A DNA stretch of 64,000 nt, taken from positions 19,034,001 through 19,098,000 of the forward strand of contig JBANAY010000003.1 of the NCBI GenBank assembly GCA_037952775.1, in the 5' to 3' direction. Origin of the DNA: Clonostachys chloroleuca (taxonomy: Eukaryota; Ascomycota; Sordariomycetes; Hypocreales; Bionectriaceae). The first letter of the stretch is position 1, and each line of letters starts with the position of its first letter. This document shows positions 47,141 through 57,335 of this stretch, piece by piece. A program made the translations under genes and the position numbers. The notes beneath the pieces were generated by a model. That model made no database searches and had not been told where the DNA came from. It was given only the letters and a program-made list of their open reading frames with translations.

Positions 47141-47161
47141 GGCATTGTGAACCACAATGCC
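47141..47161. repeat. palindrome, 9-bp arms
   Basis: GGCATTGTG-AAC-CACAATGCC is a perfect inverted repeat. A related imperfect one (GGCATTG...CACAATGC) lies at 47218-47240. Confidence 0.85.
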
Positions 47162-47705
47162 CAAGCTGTTCACTACATATGTGATTGATGATGCGTGTAA
47201 ATCAAGTTTATTTCTATGGCATTGCTGTGCGCCACAATGCGCAATAGCTATGACTGTGCCAAAATATGATTCATAACTCCATTGACGAAAGAGACGTTCA
47301 AGATTCATCAGACTCGTGCGCTTCTAATCCAAGATAGCTTGGTATGAAGGGTAGAGCCTAGTTGTACAATATGTTCCATTGTCCGGCCAAGGTGCCTTGC
47401 TTGGCGTATTTGCAGAGGCCGTTCGAACACACATACAGCTCATCGGTCATCAGATTAGACCCACGAGATGTACGTAGTGTAAAAAGGGACCCAACCAAAC
47501 AAGGGCTGGTCCCGGCAGGAAGGGTGCACTAGGTTGAATAGCACATCTTCAAACAGACATTTCACGTTCATAAGCCTGAGAGCGAAGGGTCAGTCAGGTT
47601 AATTTATTGCAAACCCCAAGGGTTACACAGGGGAGGGAGGGGAGTATTACTCGGAGCGAAGACTGTGTGACGAAGACTTCCGACATCTACTCGCCACCAC
47701 ACGCT

Positions 47706-48587
47706 TCAATAAGTATAGTAGCTACTCTCGGAAGCATCAGTAGAGTAGTTGGGGGAAGCAGCGGTGTAACTGCCTGGAATCTCTGCCGGGGCAGCCCCGG
47801 AGAGCTGAAGCAGCAGTGCGCCGTTCTGCACATCCTGCACGATGCTGTGCGAGTCTTGGCGCTGCCGAATACGCTCCACGAGCTCCTGGGCGTCCTCAGG
47901 CCTGGAGGACCGGAGCATCTCGAGCACGGTGGCGTCAGACTCCACCTTCTGCTGCAGCTCGTTGTGCTTCCTCTTCAGGGCATGCGCCCGCGACTCTGAT
48001 GGCTTGGTGTAGTAATGGCACTCCTTGCCGCTGGCTACACAGCAACCGCAGGCCGGGCGTTGTGCGTTACACTGGTTTTCCTCGGTGATTAGCCCGCCAT
48101 GCTCGGCTTTTATGCGCGTCGATGCAGGGACAGTAAGCCGAGAGGTAAAACACACCTTGATCTTACGCTTCCTACAGCGATCACAAGCAGCGAGAGAAGA
48201 CCTCCTTTTGGAGCTTGGCTCTCGCGATGGAGGTGGCAGGTTTGAAGAGGCGGGTTTGGGTGCTAGGCAAGGGAGAGTAGGTGAATAATTGGGTTGGAGG
48301 TTAGATGAAGGATCTGGTTGAGGGTTAGAGGAGTGACGGCCTGGGTGATTGGGCTCGAGGTTAGACGAAGGAATTGGTGGAAGCTCAGTGGATGTGTAAT
48401 TGGATTGGAGGTTAGACGAAATATTTGGTTGAAGGTCAGACGATCGATGGACCGAATGATTGGGTAGAACGATAGTTGGGCGGTAGGGAGGAAGGATAGT
48501 CGGAAGAGTGGTGGGCAAGGTAGGGGGAAGCACAGGAGGTAGAACAGGAGGTAGAAAAGATTCAGTGCGAGAACGAACACTCTCCAT
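47706..48587 (-). CDS. short Zn2Cys6 (C6) transcription regulator
   Basis: Fungal binuclear-cluster DNA-binding protein. Exons on the minus strand are 48156-48587 and 47706-48071, 265 codons. The intron splits the zinc cluster: ACDRCRKRKIK joins CNAQRPACGCCVASGKEC. This gives the canonical C-x2-C-x6-C-x6-C-x2-C-x6-C. A linker and coiled-coil-like segment follow (AHALKRKHNELQQKVESDAT), then a short Ser/Tyr-rich end (SYYTY). Without splicing the cluster is broken by about 28 unrelated residues. The protein lacks the large C-terminal regulatory domain of most C6 factors. The N-terminal half is low complexity: a Leu-Pro-Pro repeat, then repeated SSNLQPN-like units encoded by a DNA minisatellite. 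Target genes are unknown; the 301-codon gene upstream on the same strand is a candidate. Confidence 0.85.
   Translation of the reverse strand: MESVRSRTESFLPPVLPPVLPPTLPTTLPTILPPYRPTIVLPNHSVHRSSDLQPNISSNLQSNYTSTELPPIPSSNLEPNHPGRHSSNPQPDPSSNLQPNYSPTLPCLAPKPASSNLPPPSREPSSKRRSSLAACDRCRKRKIKVCFTSRLTVPASTRIKAEHGGLITEENQCNAQRPACGCCVASGKECHYYTKPSESRAHALKRKHNELQQKVESDATVLEMLRSSRPEDAQELVERIRQRQDSHSIVQDVQNGALLLQLSGAAPAEIPGSYTAASPNYSTDASESSYYTY
48288..48458. repeat. degenerate coding minisatellite, three units
   Basis: Units of 60, 51 and 60 bases start at 48288, 48348 and 48399, each beginning ATTGG and sharing GAGGTTAGAYGAA. A partial fourth begins at 48459. They encode the SSNLQPN-type repeats of the C6 regulator. 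Confidence 0.8.
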
Positions 48588-49294
48588 CCTGGCGTCAACT
48601 AAGAATGGTCTTGAAGTAGAAGAAGCTGAAAGTGTGTTGAAATTGACAAAGGTTTCGAATTCTCACATTTGTTGACTATCAGAAGGACTGACGAAAGGGT
48701 TGGGGACAAGTCGAAACTAAATAATTTGGGCAAACCAGTTCGCCCGGGAGGGAGAGAGGCAAGAGTTGCCTCAGTTGTGATGTGCTACCATACACTGAAT
48801 GAGATTTCTGCAGCTAGTGAGGCATCCGGCAAGCCACAATGCCTCGTGAAGAGAAGATGTACTTAAAACTTTGACCGTGATGTATTATCGGTTGTTGTTG
48901 CCCCTAAAGCGCGGTCTGGGCCGTGAAGGAAGCGGGCGTCTGCAGCATGCCCAGGATACAAGGGTTTCTCGAAATGGCCGTGGCCAATCAGGATATGCGG
49001 GCAGATGAGAGGACTACTGAGACTTGCCGACGACCTCAACGCCGGCCAGACCGTCATGAGTCTTCCAGTGTCGATCACGCTTTCATCAATGCAAAACCCG
49101 GGGCCAATCTATGCCGGTCCATACCGAGGAGGCAATCCCATTCATTGGGTTCATTGGGTCTTGCATGAAAGAGGGGCTGTACCACGCGAACCTGTTGAGG
49201 GGAAGTTTGGATAGCCAATGAGAACAATAACGCATGAATGTATATATGGTAACACAAGAGAAGGAACAGCGCAGACCTACGCCTAGAGTGATGC
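48588..49294. other. intergenic, promoter of the C6 regulator
   Basis: No gene seen. Confidence 0.45.
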
Positions 49295-50200
49295 CTACGA
49301 GTTGTGAACCCTCAAGATATGATTACTTCCGACCCACCATTCTCTGGGAAACTCCATTCCCCACTTCCCAATGAGCAGTCTGAGCTCTTGCTCCGTCCCT
49401 GGCACCACGTTGACAAACACCCTACCGCACTGCTCATTGCTCATGACGGGTTCTGAATGTATTGCTCCGTCGTCACGCCCAACCCGGAAGAATGTGCACT
49501 CCCCAGGCATAGCAGCCTCGACACCACATGATGCCAGCTTTGCATCAAGCTCCTCCCTCACTTGATCCGCGGCAGAAGCACACCCTACACAGCGGATTGA
49601 GAGACACTGGTGGTCAGTGCTGGCGGCTTCCTGTGCCCGGCGCTGTGTTTCACGGGCCAGTGATTGGTGCTTGTGGGGGATGAAGAGAGTGGCCGGACCC
49701 TGAAGCGTGGTACAGATCTTCCAGTCAGTGCCGGCTATACGTGGATCGGCCGGACGATTCTCTTGTCCGTTGCCACCCAGCCGACTACCGGGCAGATAGC
49801 CATCAGTTAGATTAGCAAAGAAGAGATCATCCGTGTGCCATCTTGGGTGGTCAAATTCATGAGTTGGAGTGGTGGCGCGGACAGTCAGGAAATAGTGGTG
49901 GAGACCGTTTGAGGCGAGAAAGGTATTGACGAAGTCAAGAAATGGCAGAAGCTTGGCCAGAACAGGGCCTGTGAAAGTTGCCCGAGCAAATTCGTCAAAG
50001 GTTGTCGGCATTCCGAAGCCCGAGTTGAGGAGCGGGCCACAGTAGCTCCAAGAGGCATCATGCTTGACGTTTATTTGCTCACTATCTTGCTGGTGTTGTC
50101 GCTGTTGTTGTTTTTGCTCCGGGCTGTACTCAAGAAAGGTATATTCGTTCTTGCATGCCGCCGCCGAGATGGCCGGTGACATGGCCACCGTCGCCGCCAT
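49295..50200 (-). CDS. unknown protein with 2-oxoglutarate/Fe(II)-oxygenase-like metal motif
   Basis: Intron-less, 301 codons from the ATG at 50200. The open frame extends 21 bases upstream only through a TTG. No family is recognised with certainty. The sequence RWHTDD (His122, Asp124), a later AIHSEP (His248) and QCGRVFVNV (Arg260) reproduce HxD...H and an Arg 12 residues after the distal His, the metal and co-substrate pattern of 2OG oxygenases. The preceding GECTFFRVG is strand-like. A Gln-rich stretch (KQQQRQHQQ) lies near residue 30. There is no signal peptide. It lies 707 bases upstream of the C6 regulator on the same strand. Function is inferred from motif spacing only; a non-enzymatic cupin-like protein remains possible. 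Confidence 0.6.
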   Translation of the reverse strand: MAATVAMSPAISAAACKNEYTFLEYSPEQKQQQRQHQQDSEQINVKHDASWSYCGPLLNSGFGMPTTFDEFARATFTGPVLAKLLPFLDFVNTFLASNGLHHYFLTVRATTPTHEFDHPRWHTDDLFFANLTDGYLPGSRLGGNGQENRPADPRIAGTDWKICTTLQGPATLFIPHKHQSLARETQRRAQEAASTDHQCLSIRCVGCASAADQVREELDAKLASCGVEAAMPGECTFFRVGRDDGAIHSEPVMSNEQCGRVFVNVVPGTEQELRLLIGKWGMEFPREWWVGSNHILRVHNS

Positions 50201-51228
50201 TGCAATGTGATTATGGCTCAATTACCGTCCTGATGATGAAGGGAACCAGTATCTGCAAATCCAAGTTGGAAGAGGCAGACCTGATCACTTCTTATGTATG
50301 CAGTAGGTAGCATTCGCAAAGCTAAATACAGTGCAGGGTTGTATGTCAGCAAATCTGCCATGGCTCGCTCCTAATCTGACGCATAGACCAGTCTGGAGTT
50401 CTGGTCGAAAGCTGCTCGGGCTTGTTAGCATTGGAAAGGAACAGACAAAAGGAAGGTTGTCCCATGAAGTGGGAATCGTGTAATATTAAAAGCTGCACAA
50501 TCCCTCCCTAGTTACGGTCTATCACCACGTGTGTGGGTTTGTTCCATGGGTGTGGAAGGCATCCGATCATTCAGCTGTCGGAATCGTTTCCATCCCGGTC
50601 TGAAATCAACTAATTGGCTGCTGGGTCAGGCAGTAGTATCATTCCCGGGGTTCGGCAAACATTTCAGCAATGCCGCTTCCAACACCTCGGCCTCTGATCC
50701 TTGAGTTTCGGGCCATAGGCAATGGATCGAAGGATCGCGAGAAGCTGGCTATGCAAGGCATAATACAAGGTTGTATTGACGGATCAATATTACTGGGCAC
50801 AGTTGATGCAGCGGAAAGCTAGAGGGTTGCAGTCTTGGTGGAGACTTTGCACAAGGCGAGTTTGCTGCCTTTTTATGCGCAGGAGGAACAGAGCTGTCGG
50901 TTCTTGCCGGACTTTTGCCTCTAGCGCGGATTGGCCCAAGCTCCAACCAACTGCACTGCTGCCTTTGGCCAGGCAGAGACAAAGTTTAGAATTATTTGAT
51001 ATCAACGCGACAAGTGGCGATAGCATCCTCAACGCTGCCCGTGTTTCGCCCATTCCTCGTCTTACGCATCATCGAGGTCGCAACCGATAATCTCTGCTCG
51101 ACCACGACTAGATTTTCCCCCGAGCTGGTGCATAAAAAAGGCGGGCGCGCTGCCGACCTGTCACGTCTATCTCCCAAACCCAGCGCCTTCGACCATTCCT
51201 ACGCGCTGCCTGCGCTCTCCCAACAATC
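50201..51228. other. divergent promoter region
   Basis: Between the 2OG-like gene (-) and RAE1 (+). No gene seen. Confidence 0.45.
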
Positions 51229-52515
51229 ATGTCTAGCTTTTTCGGCACCAACTCATCAACAGCTGCGTCGTCAGCGACGCAAACGCAGGGCGACCTCAAG
51301 GGCGATGTGGCCCTGAGCGACCCCCCTACCGACAGCATCTCTGACCTCGCTTTCTCTCCCGCCCCAAATGGCCCAGACTTCCTCGCCGTCTCTAGTTGGG
51401 ACAACAAGGTCCGGATTTACGAGATTGCTCAGAATGGTCAGAGCCAAGGCCGTCACGCTTACGAGCACACCCAGCCTGTCCTGAATTGCGACTTCTCAAA
51501 AGTATGTTGAACTCTTCCAAACCTTTCTTCTCTCCGGCTGTGGCTCGAGGGATCCCTTGCCGGCCGTAGTGGTTTCCGAGTACGCCTTCTGGATCGAAAC
51601 TAACACACATTGCCAGGATGGAACCAAGGTCGTTTCAGCAGGAGCCGACAAGAACGTCAAGGTCTGCGATCTTCAGTCACAACAGGACGCCGTCATTGGA
51701 ACCCACGACCAACCCGTGCGCACCGTCCGCTTCTTCGAGAGTAACGGCAACCCCATGATCGTCTCCGGGTCGTGGGATAAGACCGTCAGATACTGGGACA
51801 TGAGACAGCAGACTCCTGCCGCCACGGTGACGTGCAATGAGCGCGTGTACACCATGGACGTCAAGGACAACCTCTGCGTTGTCGGAACCGCAGACCGCCA
51901 TATCCACGTCATCGACTTGAAGAACCCTACCGCGTTCTACAAGACGCTCCAGAGCCCCCTCAAGTGGCAGACGAGGGTGGTCAGCTGCTTCGCCGACTCA
52001 GCCGGTTTCGCCATTGGTAGCATCGAGGGTCGCTGCGCTATCCAATACGTCGAGGATAAGGATGCTAGGTGAGTAACAGGACCCCCATAGGGGAAACCCT
52101 TTCCAGCTTCATTGCGCCGCGTATACGTTGATTGCTAACAATCGATTAACCCAACAGCTCCAACTTCTCCTTCAAGTGCCACAGAGATCCCGCCCAGAAT
52201 AACACTACCAATGTCTACTCCGTAAACGACATCTCCTTCCACCCCGTCCACGGTACCTTCAGCACCGCTGGATCGGACGGCACCTTCCACTTCTGGGACA
52301 AGGACGCCAAACACCGACTCAAGGGATACCCCCAAGTCGGCGGCAGCATCACCTCGACGACATTCAACAAGAACGGAAGCATCTTCGCCTATGCCGTTAG
52401 TTACGACTGGAGCAAGGGCTACCAACACAACACGCAGGCCTACCCCATCAAGGTCATGCTCCACCCCGTTAACGGCGACGAGTGCAAGCCCCGACCTTCT
52501 GTTAAGAAGAGGTAA
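51229..52515 (+). CDS. RAE1: mRNA export factor Rae1/Gle2, WD40 propeller
   Basis: Nuclear-pore-associated seven-bladed propeller that docks export factors on a nucleoporin and also acts at the spindle. Exons 51229-51501, 51617-52068 and 52158-52515 give 360 codons, the expected length. It starts MSSFFGTNSSTAASSATQ and shows successive blades: ISDLAFSP...AVSSWDNKVRIYEI, VVSAGADKNVKVCDL, MIVSGSWDKTVRYWDMR, CVVGTADRHIHVIDL, the WQTRVVSCF loop with GFAIGSIEGRCAIQYV, and FSTAGSDGTFHFWDKDAKHRL. The C terminus (AYPIKVMLHPVNGDECKPRP) matches the family end. All intron phases fit. Confidence 0.95.
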
Positions 52516-53212
52516 AGAGGGAATACAGTTCGAGGAAAAGGGCCAGTCCACGCTTTGGTGTGTCCTGGGTGCGAAAGGTAGCTGGCAACGCGACACGCCA
52601 CGCGGGGGCGAGAAGACGGTGCGGCCCGATGCTGGGAAAGACGATAGTCCACCATAGGAACAACTAGGACACGCGGAGCTCGGTTCAACAGAAGTATTTT
52701 TTACGTTTTGCGCAATTTGGACTTTTTGGGAAAATTAGGTAGCATACATCGCAATGGCAAGATTTAAAGAACGTTTCAACGCCCAGGCTTTACTTTACGA
52801 TTGTTCTGCAAGCTAACGGGACGGGCGGGAAGTAAAGAGAGAGCTCTGTTTTTGGCAAGCCGGTGTAGTGAATTGGAAGTTGACAGTTTGCCATTGATAT
52901 TATTATGTAGAAGAATATAGGTTATTACACGCAATAATTTTTTTGTTCCCTCAAAAAATTAAAATATAACAGGAAACGCTTCAATTGTGCTCGGAAACTT
53001 CACAAGCTTAAGAGATCCAGGTGTTGCGGCGCAGGAGTGTTTTTTCCTTTGCGCCGGCTGATATTCCTGCCATTCTGGGTAAAGGGCAAGAAAGCATTGA
53101 CAATAGTCATATCAAATCCACCATGGGTGATGTCATCAAACGTTCATCTCGGGCTTGGGGACCTCGAGATGCAGACAAAGGAGAGAAGGAAAGGGATGGA
53201 ACCTGATGAAAT
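52516..53212. other. convergent intergenic region
   Basis: 3' flanks of RAE1 (+) and the small mitochondrial-type gene (-), AT-rich in the middle. No gene seen. Confidence 0.45.
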
Positions 53213-54013
53213 TTACGCGAGGTTCTTTTGCTGGCCGCGGCCGAGGATGTCGTCGACCATGCCCTTCCAGATGTCGGTGACCATGCCCTGGGAGGGGCCG
53301 TCTTCCTGGGTGTTGTCCTTGGCCGGTTCGGGCTGCTGGGCGAACTTGAGGTCGACGCCGTCGAGGCCGGTGACCTCGAAGAAGGGGAGCTGGCGGAGAC
53401 CCTGTCGGGGTCCACGGCGACGATGGTGACCTCCGGGGTGCTGACGGGAGCGTCGACGACGACGTTGACGACGCCGTAGTTGTCCGGGACGATGGGGACC
53501 ATGGGGTTGGCGTCGGCCTGGGAGGGTCTGGAGTAGAGGGCGTCCCAGGAGGGGAGGACGGTGGTGCCCAGGTTGCCGTCAGGCCTGGAAGTGGAAGCTG
53601 AGGCAGAGCGGGAGAAGGTCTGCATCAGAGGCCTGTTGCGGTTGGCAATGGATGGCTGTGGAGTGGGGCGGTGGGTGGTGGTGATACCACGGGAGGACTG
53701 GTTGAGAAGGTCAGTATCAATTGCAACCAGTTACAAAGCTAGTGGTTTCATGCGTGCAGCGCTCGTTCGATGTTCCAGCCATTGTGTGGTATTGAACGGA
53801 TTTGGGGTAACACGCGGAACTAGACTTGGTGGGCGGGAGGAGGGGAAACAGGTCACTTACGTCGCTCTGCTCATTCTTGCCCAGGAGCTCGGCGTACTTT
53901 GGCATCAGCACAGCGCCGGCATTCTTGTGACCCGCTGTTCGGGCGGCGGCTGTGACTGAGGAGGAGACTGAGCGCGAGAGCTGCTTGGAGACGGGGGCGC
54001 AAATACGGGGCAT
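53213..54013 (-). CDS. conserved-looking small protein, probable mitochondrial presequence (one frame break)
   Basis: Exons on the minus strand are 53861-54013 and 53213-53697. One missing base near 53400-53410 makes 212 codons. The N terminus (MPRICAPVSKQLSRSVSSS) is basic and Ser-rich without acidic residues for about 35 residues, like a mitochondrial presequence. The middle has VTIVAVDPDR. After the break the frame continues as LRQLPFFEVTGLDGVDLKF, then DGPSQGMVTDIWKGMVDDIL and ends GRGQQKNLA. This is much more protein-like than the uncorrected Ser/Pro/Arg-rich frame that runs on to 53107. I recognise no family and assign no function. Confidence 0.7.
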
Positions 54014-57000
54014 TGTGAATGCGACTGTAGCTGGCTGTAGCTGGTGCTAGTTGTTGGTGTAGTTGTTGAGACAAAGCTCTGAGATGCCGAGGACGCTAGT
54101 GGGAAAGGCGTGTATAAATGGATTGAGTGTGCCGGATGGGACTTGGCCGCTGAACGGAAGTGACGTTCGGTTAGCGGAATGGAGGGAAGGAGATCAACAG
54201 GACGGATGAGAGGATGATTTCAGTCACCAAGGTCGGGTTGGGGGAAAGGCAAGTTATACCACGGACTAGATGTATGGGGAGAGGATAGACAGGAGCCACA
54301 GAGCTATTAGTGGGGAGCTATCAACCCTCCTCATGCAGACTTGGAACCTCAGAAACGCGGGACAGATGCGCGCCGCAGGAACGTTTGGCGCTGGATCGGG
54401 GAGACAACCGCACGAGGAGCCCAGAGTGTCTGGCATGTACCGGCTACATGCAATGGAATGCGAGCTACGCGTGCTAAAGGGGTTGCTGGCGAACGCTGCT
54501 CTATGGTTGAGCTGCCATGTGGAGGCATGTTGAGCTACAACGGTCTCCTCAACAGTTGAGCCTAAGCAAAAGCGGCATGAACGCTACGCAACGAAGCCCG
54601 GTGCCACACTGAGATTCAGGGTTGGGCCAGGTATTGAGTACAAGCTATGTGCTCCCTCAGGGCCCTCAAGGATCGTCATTTCCACAACAAGGGTGTGCTC
54701 ATCAAGTCGCAAAGCATGGGAACATTTGGCACCCTCGCTGCTTGACACATAGCTACATGTACATCATACGTTATGCAAACTGTGAGGCAGACGGAGGCAT
54801 CGGATCAGTCCGACAGAAGAGCCACCTCGTAGCAGCGACCGACCAAGGCGACGGATAGACTCCGTTGAGAAGCTCCGAGGCCCTGAGCCCGGTGTCTCGC
54901 CCGATCGATCTCCCCTAGGCTTGTTGAGCTTGGGACTTGGCCCTGGGTCTACACGGCTGGATGTGGGGAGGGAGCCCCGGCAGGCCCAGCCCAGGTCAAC
55001 ACCGCCATCTAATACTGGGGAGAGGACCTAGAATGTTTCCGTATTACACACCAGTATCGCATGTCCGTCGAGTCAGCGATGCATCGGCGCTGAGGACAAT
55101 CCGAGTCACAGAGTCGTGGGACATAATGTTCCTGGGCTGGACTTAAGCCGTCAATCAAGAGGAGCCTCCTCGTACGAGATGTGCAGGAGGCAAGGAACCT
55201 GCAGAGGAGGGCGCTTCCCATGATCAGAGATGGTCCTTGTCGGAACAGTGTCCATGGGAGAGGTACATTGCCGACGCAGCCCCTCCACACACAGGTCGGT
55301 GCAGGTCACCAGTGACGCCGCCCTGTCTCTCGGGGAGGCACGGCGAGCATGATAGCTCTCCTAGGGTCCGCAATTGCTAATTACGACCTGAGGTCCCAGC
55401 ACTCACACAGGCACGGGGCTAGCGTCGCCGACTCTGGGACTGGTGGGGGTCAACAGTTGAGCTCTACTTGACAAAATCCAGTACCTGGCACACGAAAGCA
55501 CCTCGCAGTCAGTCCCTCTTTAGAGCTTGGAATTCATCGATTGGTCACTATAGTCACAATATTTGGTAATTTATTGATTTTTGTATAATCTATGGCTTTG
55601 AAAATTCATTTCTTCGTGTTGTAGTGGTTGTGATAGGTCGTCCAAATACAATGTCGGTGGCCGTGGTGTGCCATGTTTTCTGTCATCACCGCTCTGATAG
55701 GCCTGTTCAGGAGGTCCGGGGGCGCTGCAGCTAGTGGCCAGTGCACTGTCCGTCACCGCTGCTGTTGGGGATCCGCCATTGCTGCATCCTAGCCGACACC
55801 GATCATTTCACAAGCGGTCATGTGAACAAAGTTGATGAGCTGGACTGCAAGGCGACGGGTAATAGCCGTCCACGCGTGCGGTGACAGAGACACGGGCAGT
55901 CGAGTCGAGAACCTGAGACCCCCAAGCATAGCCTTCCCGCCTCACTTGTTTTTGCCCCTGAGCTTCAGGGGATCTTGGTTGAGGAGCATGGCGCTGAGAT
56001 GAGATCTGCATTTTCTATTCTCAGACACCGTAACGGCATTGACGTAGATTACCGCCAAACTCTCCGAAGCCTCCCAGCTTATCGGGAACCAGCCACTGTG
56101 GCTGGTATTGTGGCTGAGTAGACCCTGGTAACTGAGATTTGGAATTGGTTCAATGAGCCGGAGAAGCATCATCCTTCGTTTTCGCGTCTCTCTTCGCTCC
56201 TCCTACAGACCCTCCACAGCTTCGGCTGTTCAGATGACTACATACCCTCAGCCCAGGATTACCGCGGCGCTCGGTATTCGGCATCGTCGCCTACTCCAGT
56301 AGCTGATCACATGTAGCGTCCACTCCTCTGGTTCGGCGTGCGTAAAACCGACAATTGGGAATTTGTCAGTGCCCCGCGGTTCGAAAGTTATCCTACATAA
56401 TGATTTACTCTTGCGGATGGCGTCACTAGTGGGACTTGTTGGTAGAGCTCGAGCTTCCGCATGCGACAAAAAATCCATCAATTGAAGACGAGAAATCTGT
56501 TTTTGGGACTCTCAATAAAGTTAACCTCAGTTCAGCTACCCGTGCTCGCATTTCATCTACTCTCAAGACGCTCTTTTAATTTACTCCTGAGTTCTTTAGG
56601 TGAGCCACGACGACGACGGCGCAAGTTTTACGCTAGGGACAACTGGGAAATCCAGCATGTGCTGTGCTTGTGATCGATCCTAAAACATTCCTACAAGGAC
56701 TGAAGGTTTCGATCCGCGGGACCAAAGCGGAAGCAACTATTAGACTAGCTGGCATGGGGAGCTCGGCCTGGGAGAGAAGCTTGAGGTCCATGGGTTCGGG
56801 CCATTTCGGGATCGTTGACGGCAACGAATTCGCATGTGCGATGCTCCGGGTTCAGGCGAACGAGGCCGGGTCCCATATCTAATTGCTTGAATGACTTTGT
56901 AGCTACCATGTTGCGATTGGCACATCTGATCATGCCGAGCTTCAATTGCTTCCTACCGATTCTTCTATCACCTACATTATGTCCTTAGCTCTCCAAGCGG

Positions 57001-57335
57001 GTGACAGGAAATAGCACACTTGAGCATTCCCTTCGATCTGTCATAGCTAGATGTAAATTAACTGAATAAGAATGAAGGAAAGAATATCAAGATGTGAGCA
57101 TTTATAATCTATAGCCTCTGCCTAGAATAAGCAACTTATTTGGATATTTATGTGATATTTTGGTGTTTATTGGATGTTTATTGGATTTTGAGATGAATAG
57201 TCAAATTTAAATCCTGATAAAACTTCAAGTCCAAACATTACCAATTTTCCCTCGTTATTTCTTCCATTGACTTTGGGCCGCCCTTCTGCTCTTCTCTTCC
57301 AATTCTCTCTTTGCAATCTCCCTGTCTATTTGCCT
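54014..57335. other. 3.3-kb gene-free region
   Basis: No supportable gene. AT content rises from about 56900. It includes a tandem 11-bp duplication (TGTTTATTGGA, 57164-57185). Confidence 0.5.

Larger units (their letters stand above)
41777..47705. other. 5.9-kb gene-free region with inverted repeats
   Basis: No supportable gene on either strand. It contains a short hexamer repeat (GCATTA, 43803-43825), a nested inverted repeat at 44717-44777 and palindromes at 47141-47161 and 47218-47240. It separates the CFEM gene from the Zn2Cys6 regulator. It may be decayed mobile sequence or long regulatory DNA. Confidence 0.5.

Noticed and set aside
53107..53625. 172-codon Ser/Pro/Arg-rich continuation of the 54013 gene
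   Set aside because: The alternative frame after about 53410 is far more protein-like and ends properly at 53213; the continuation is a frameshift artefact.
56690..56760. T-arm-like sequence (GGTTTCGATCC) suggesting a third tRNA
   Set aside because: No acceptor or anticodon stem can be paired around it.
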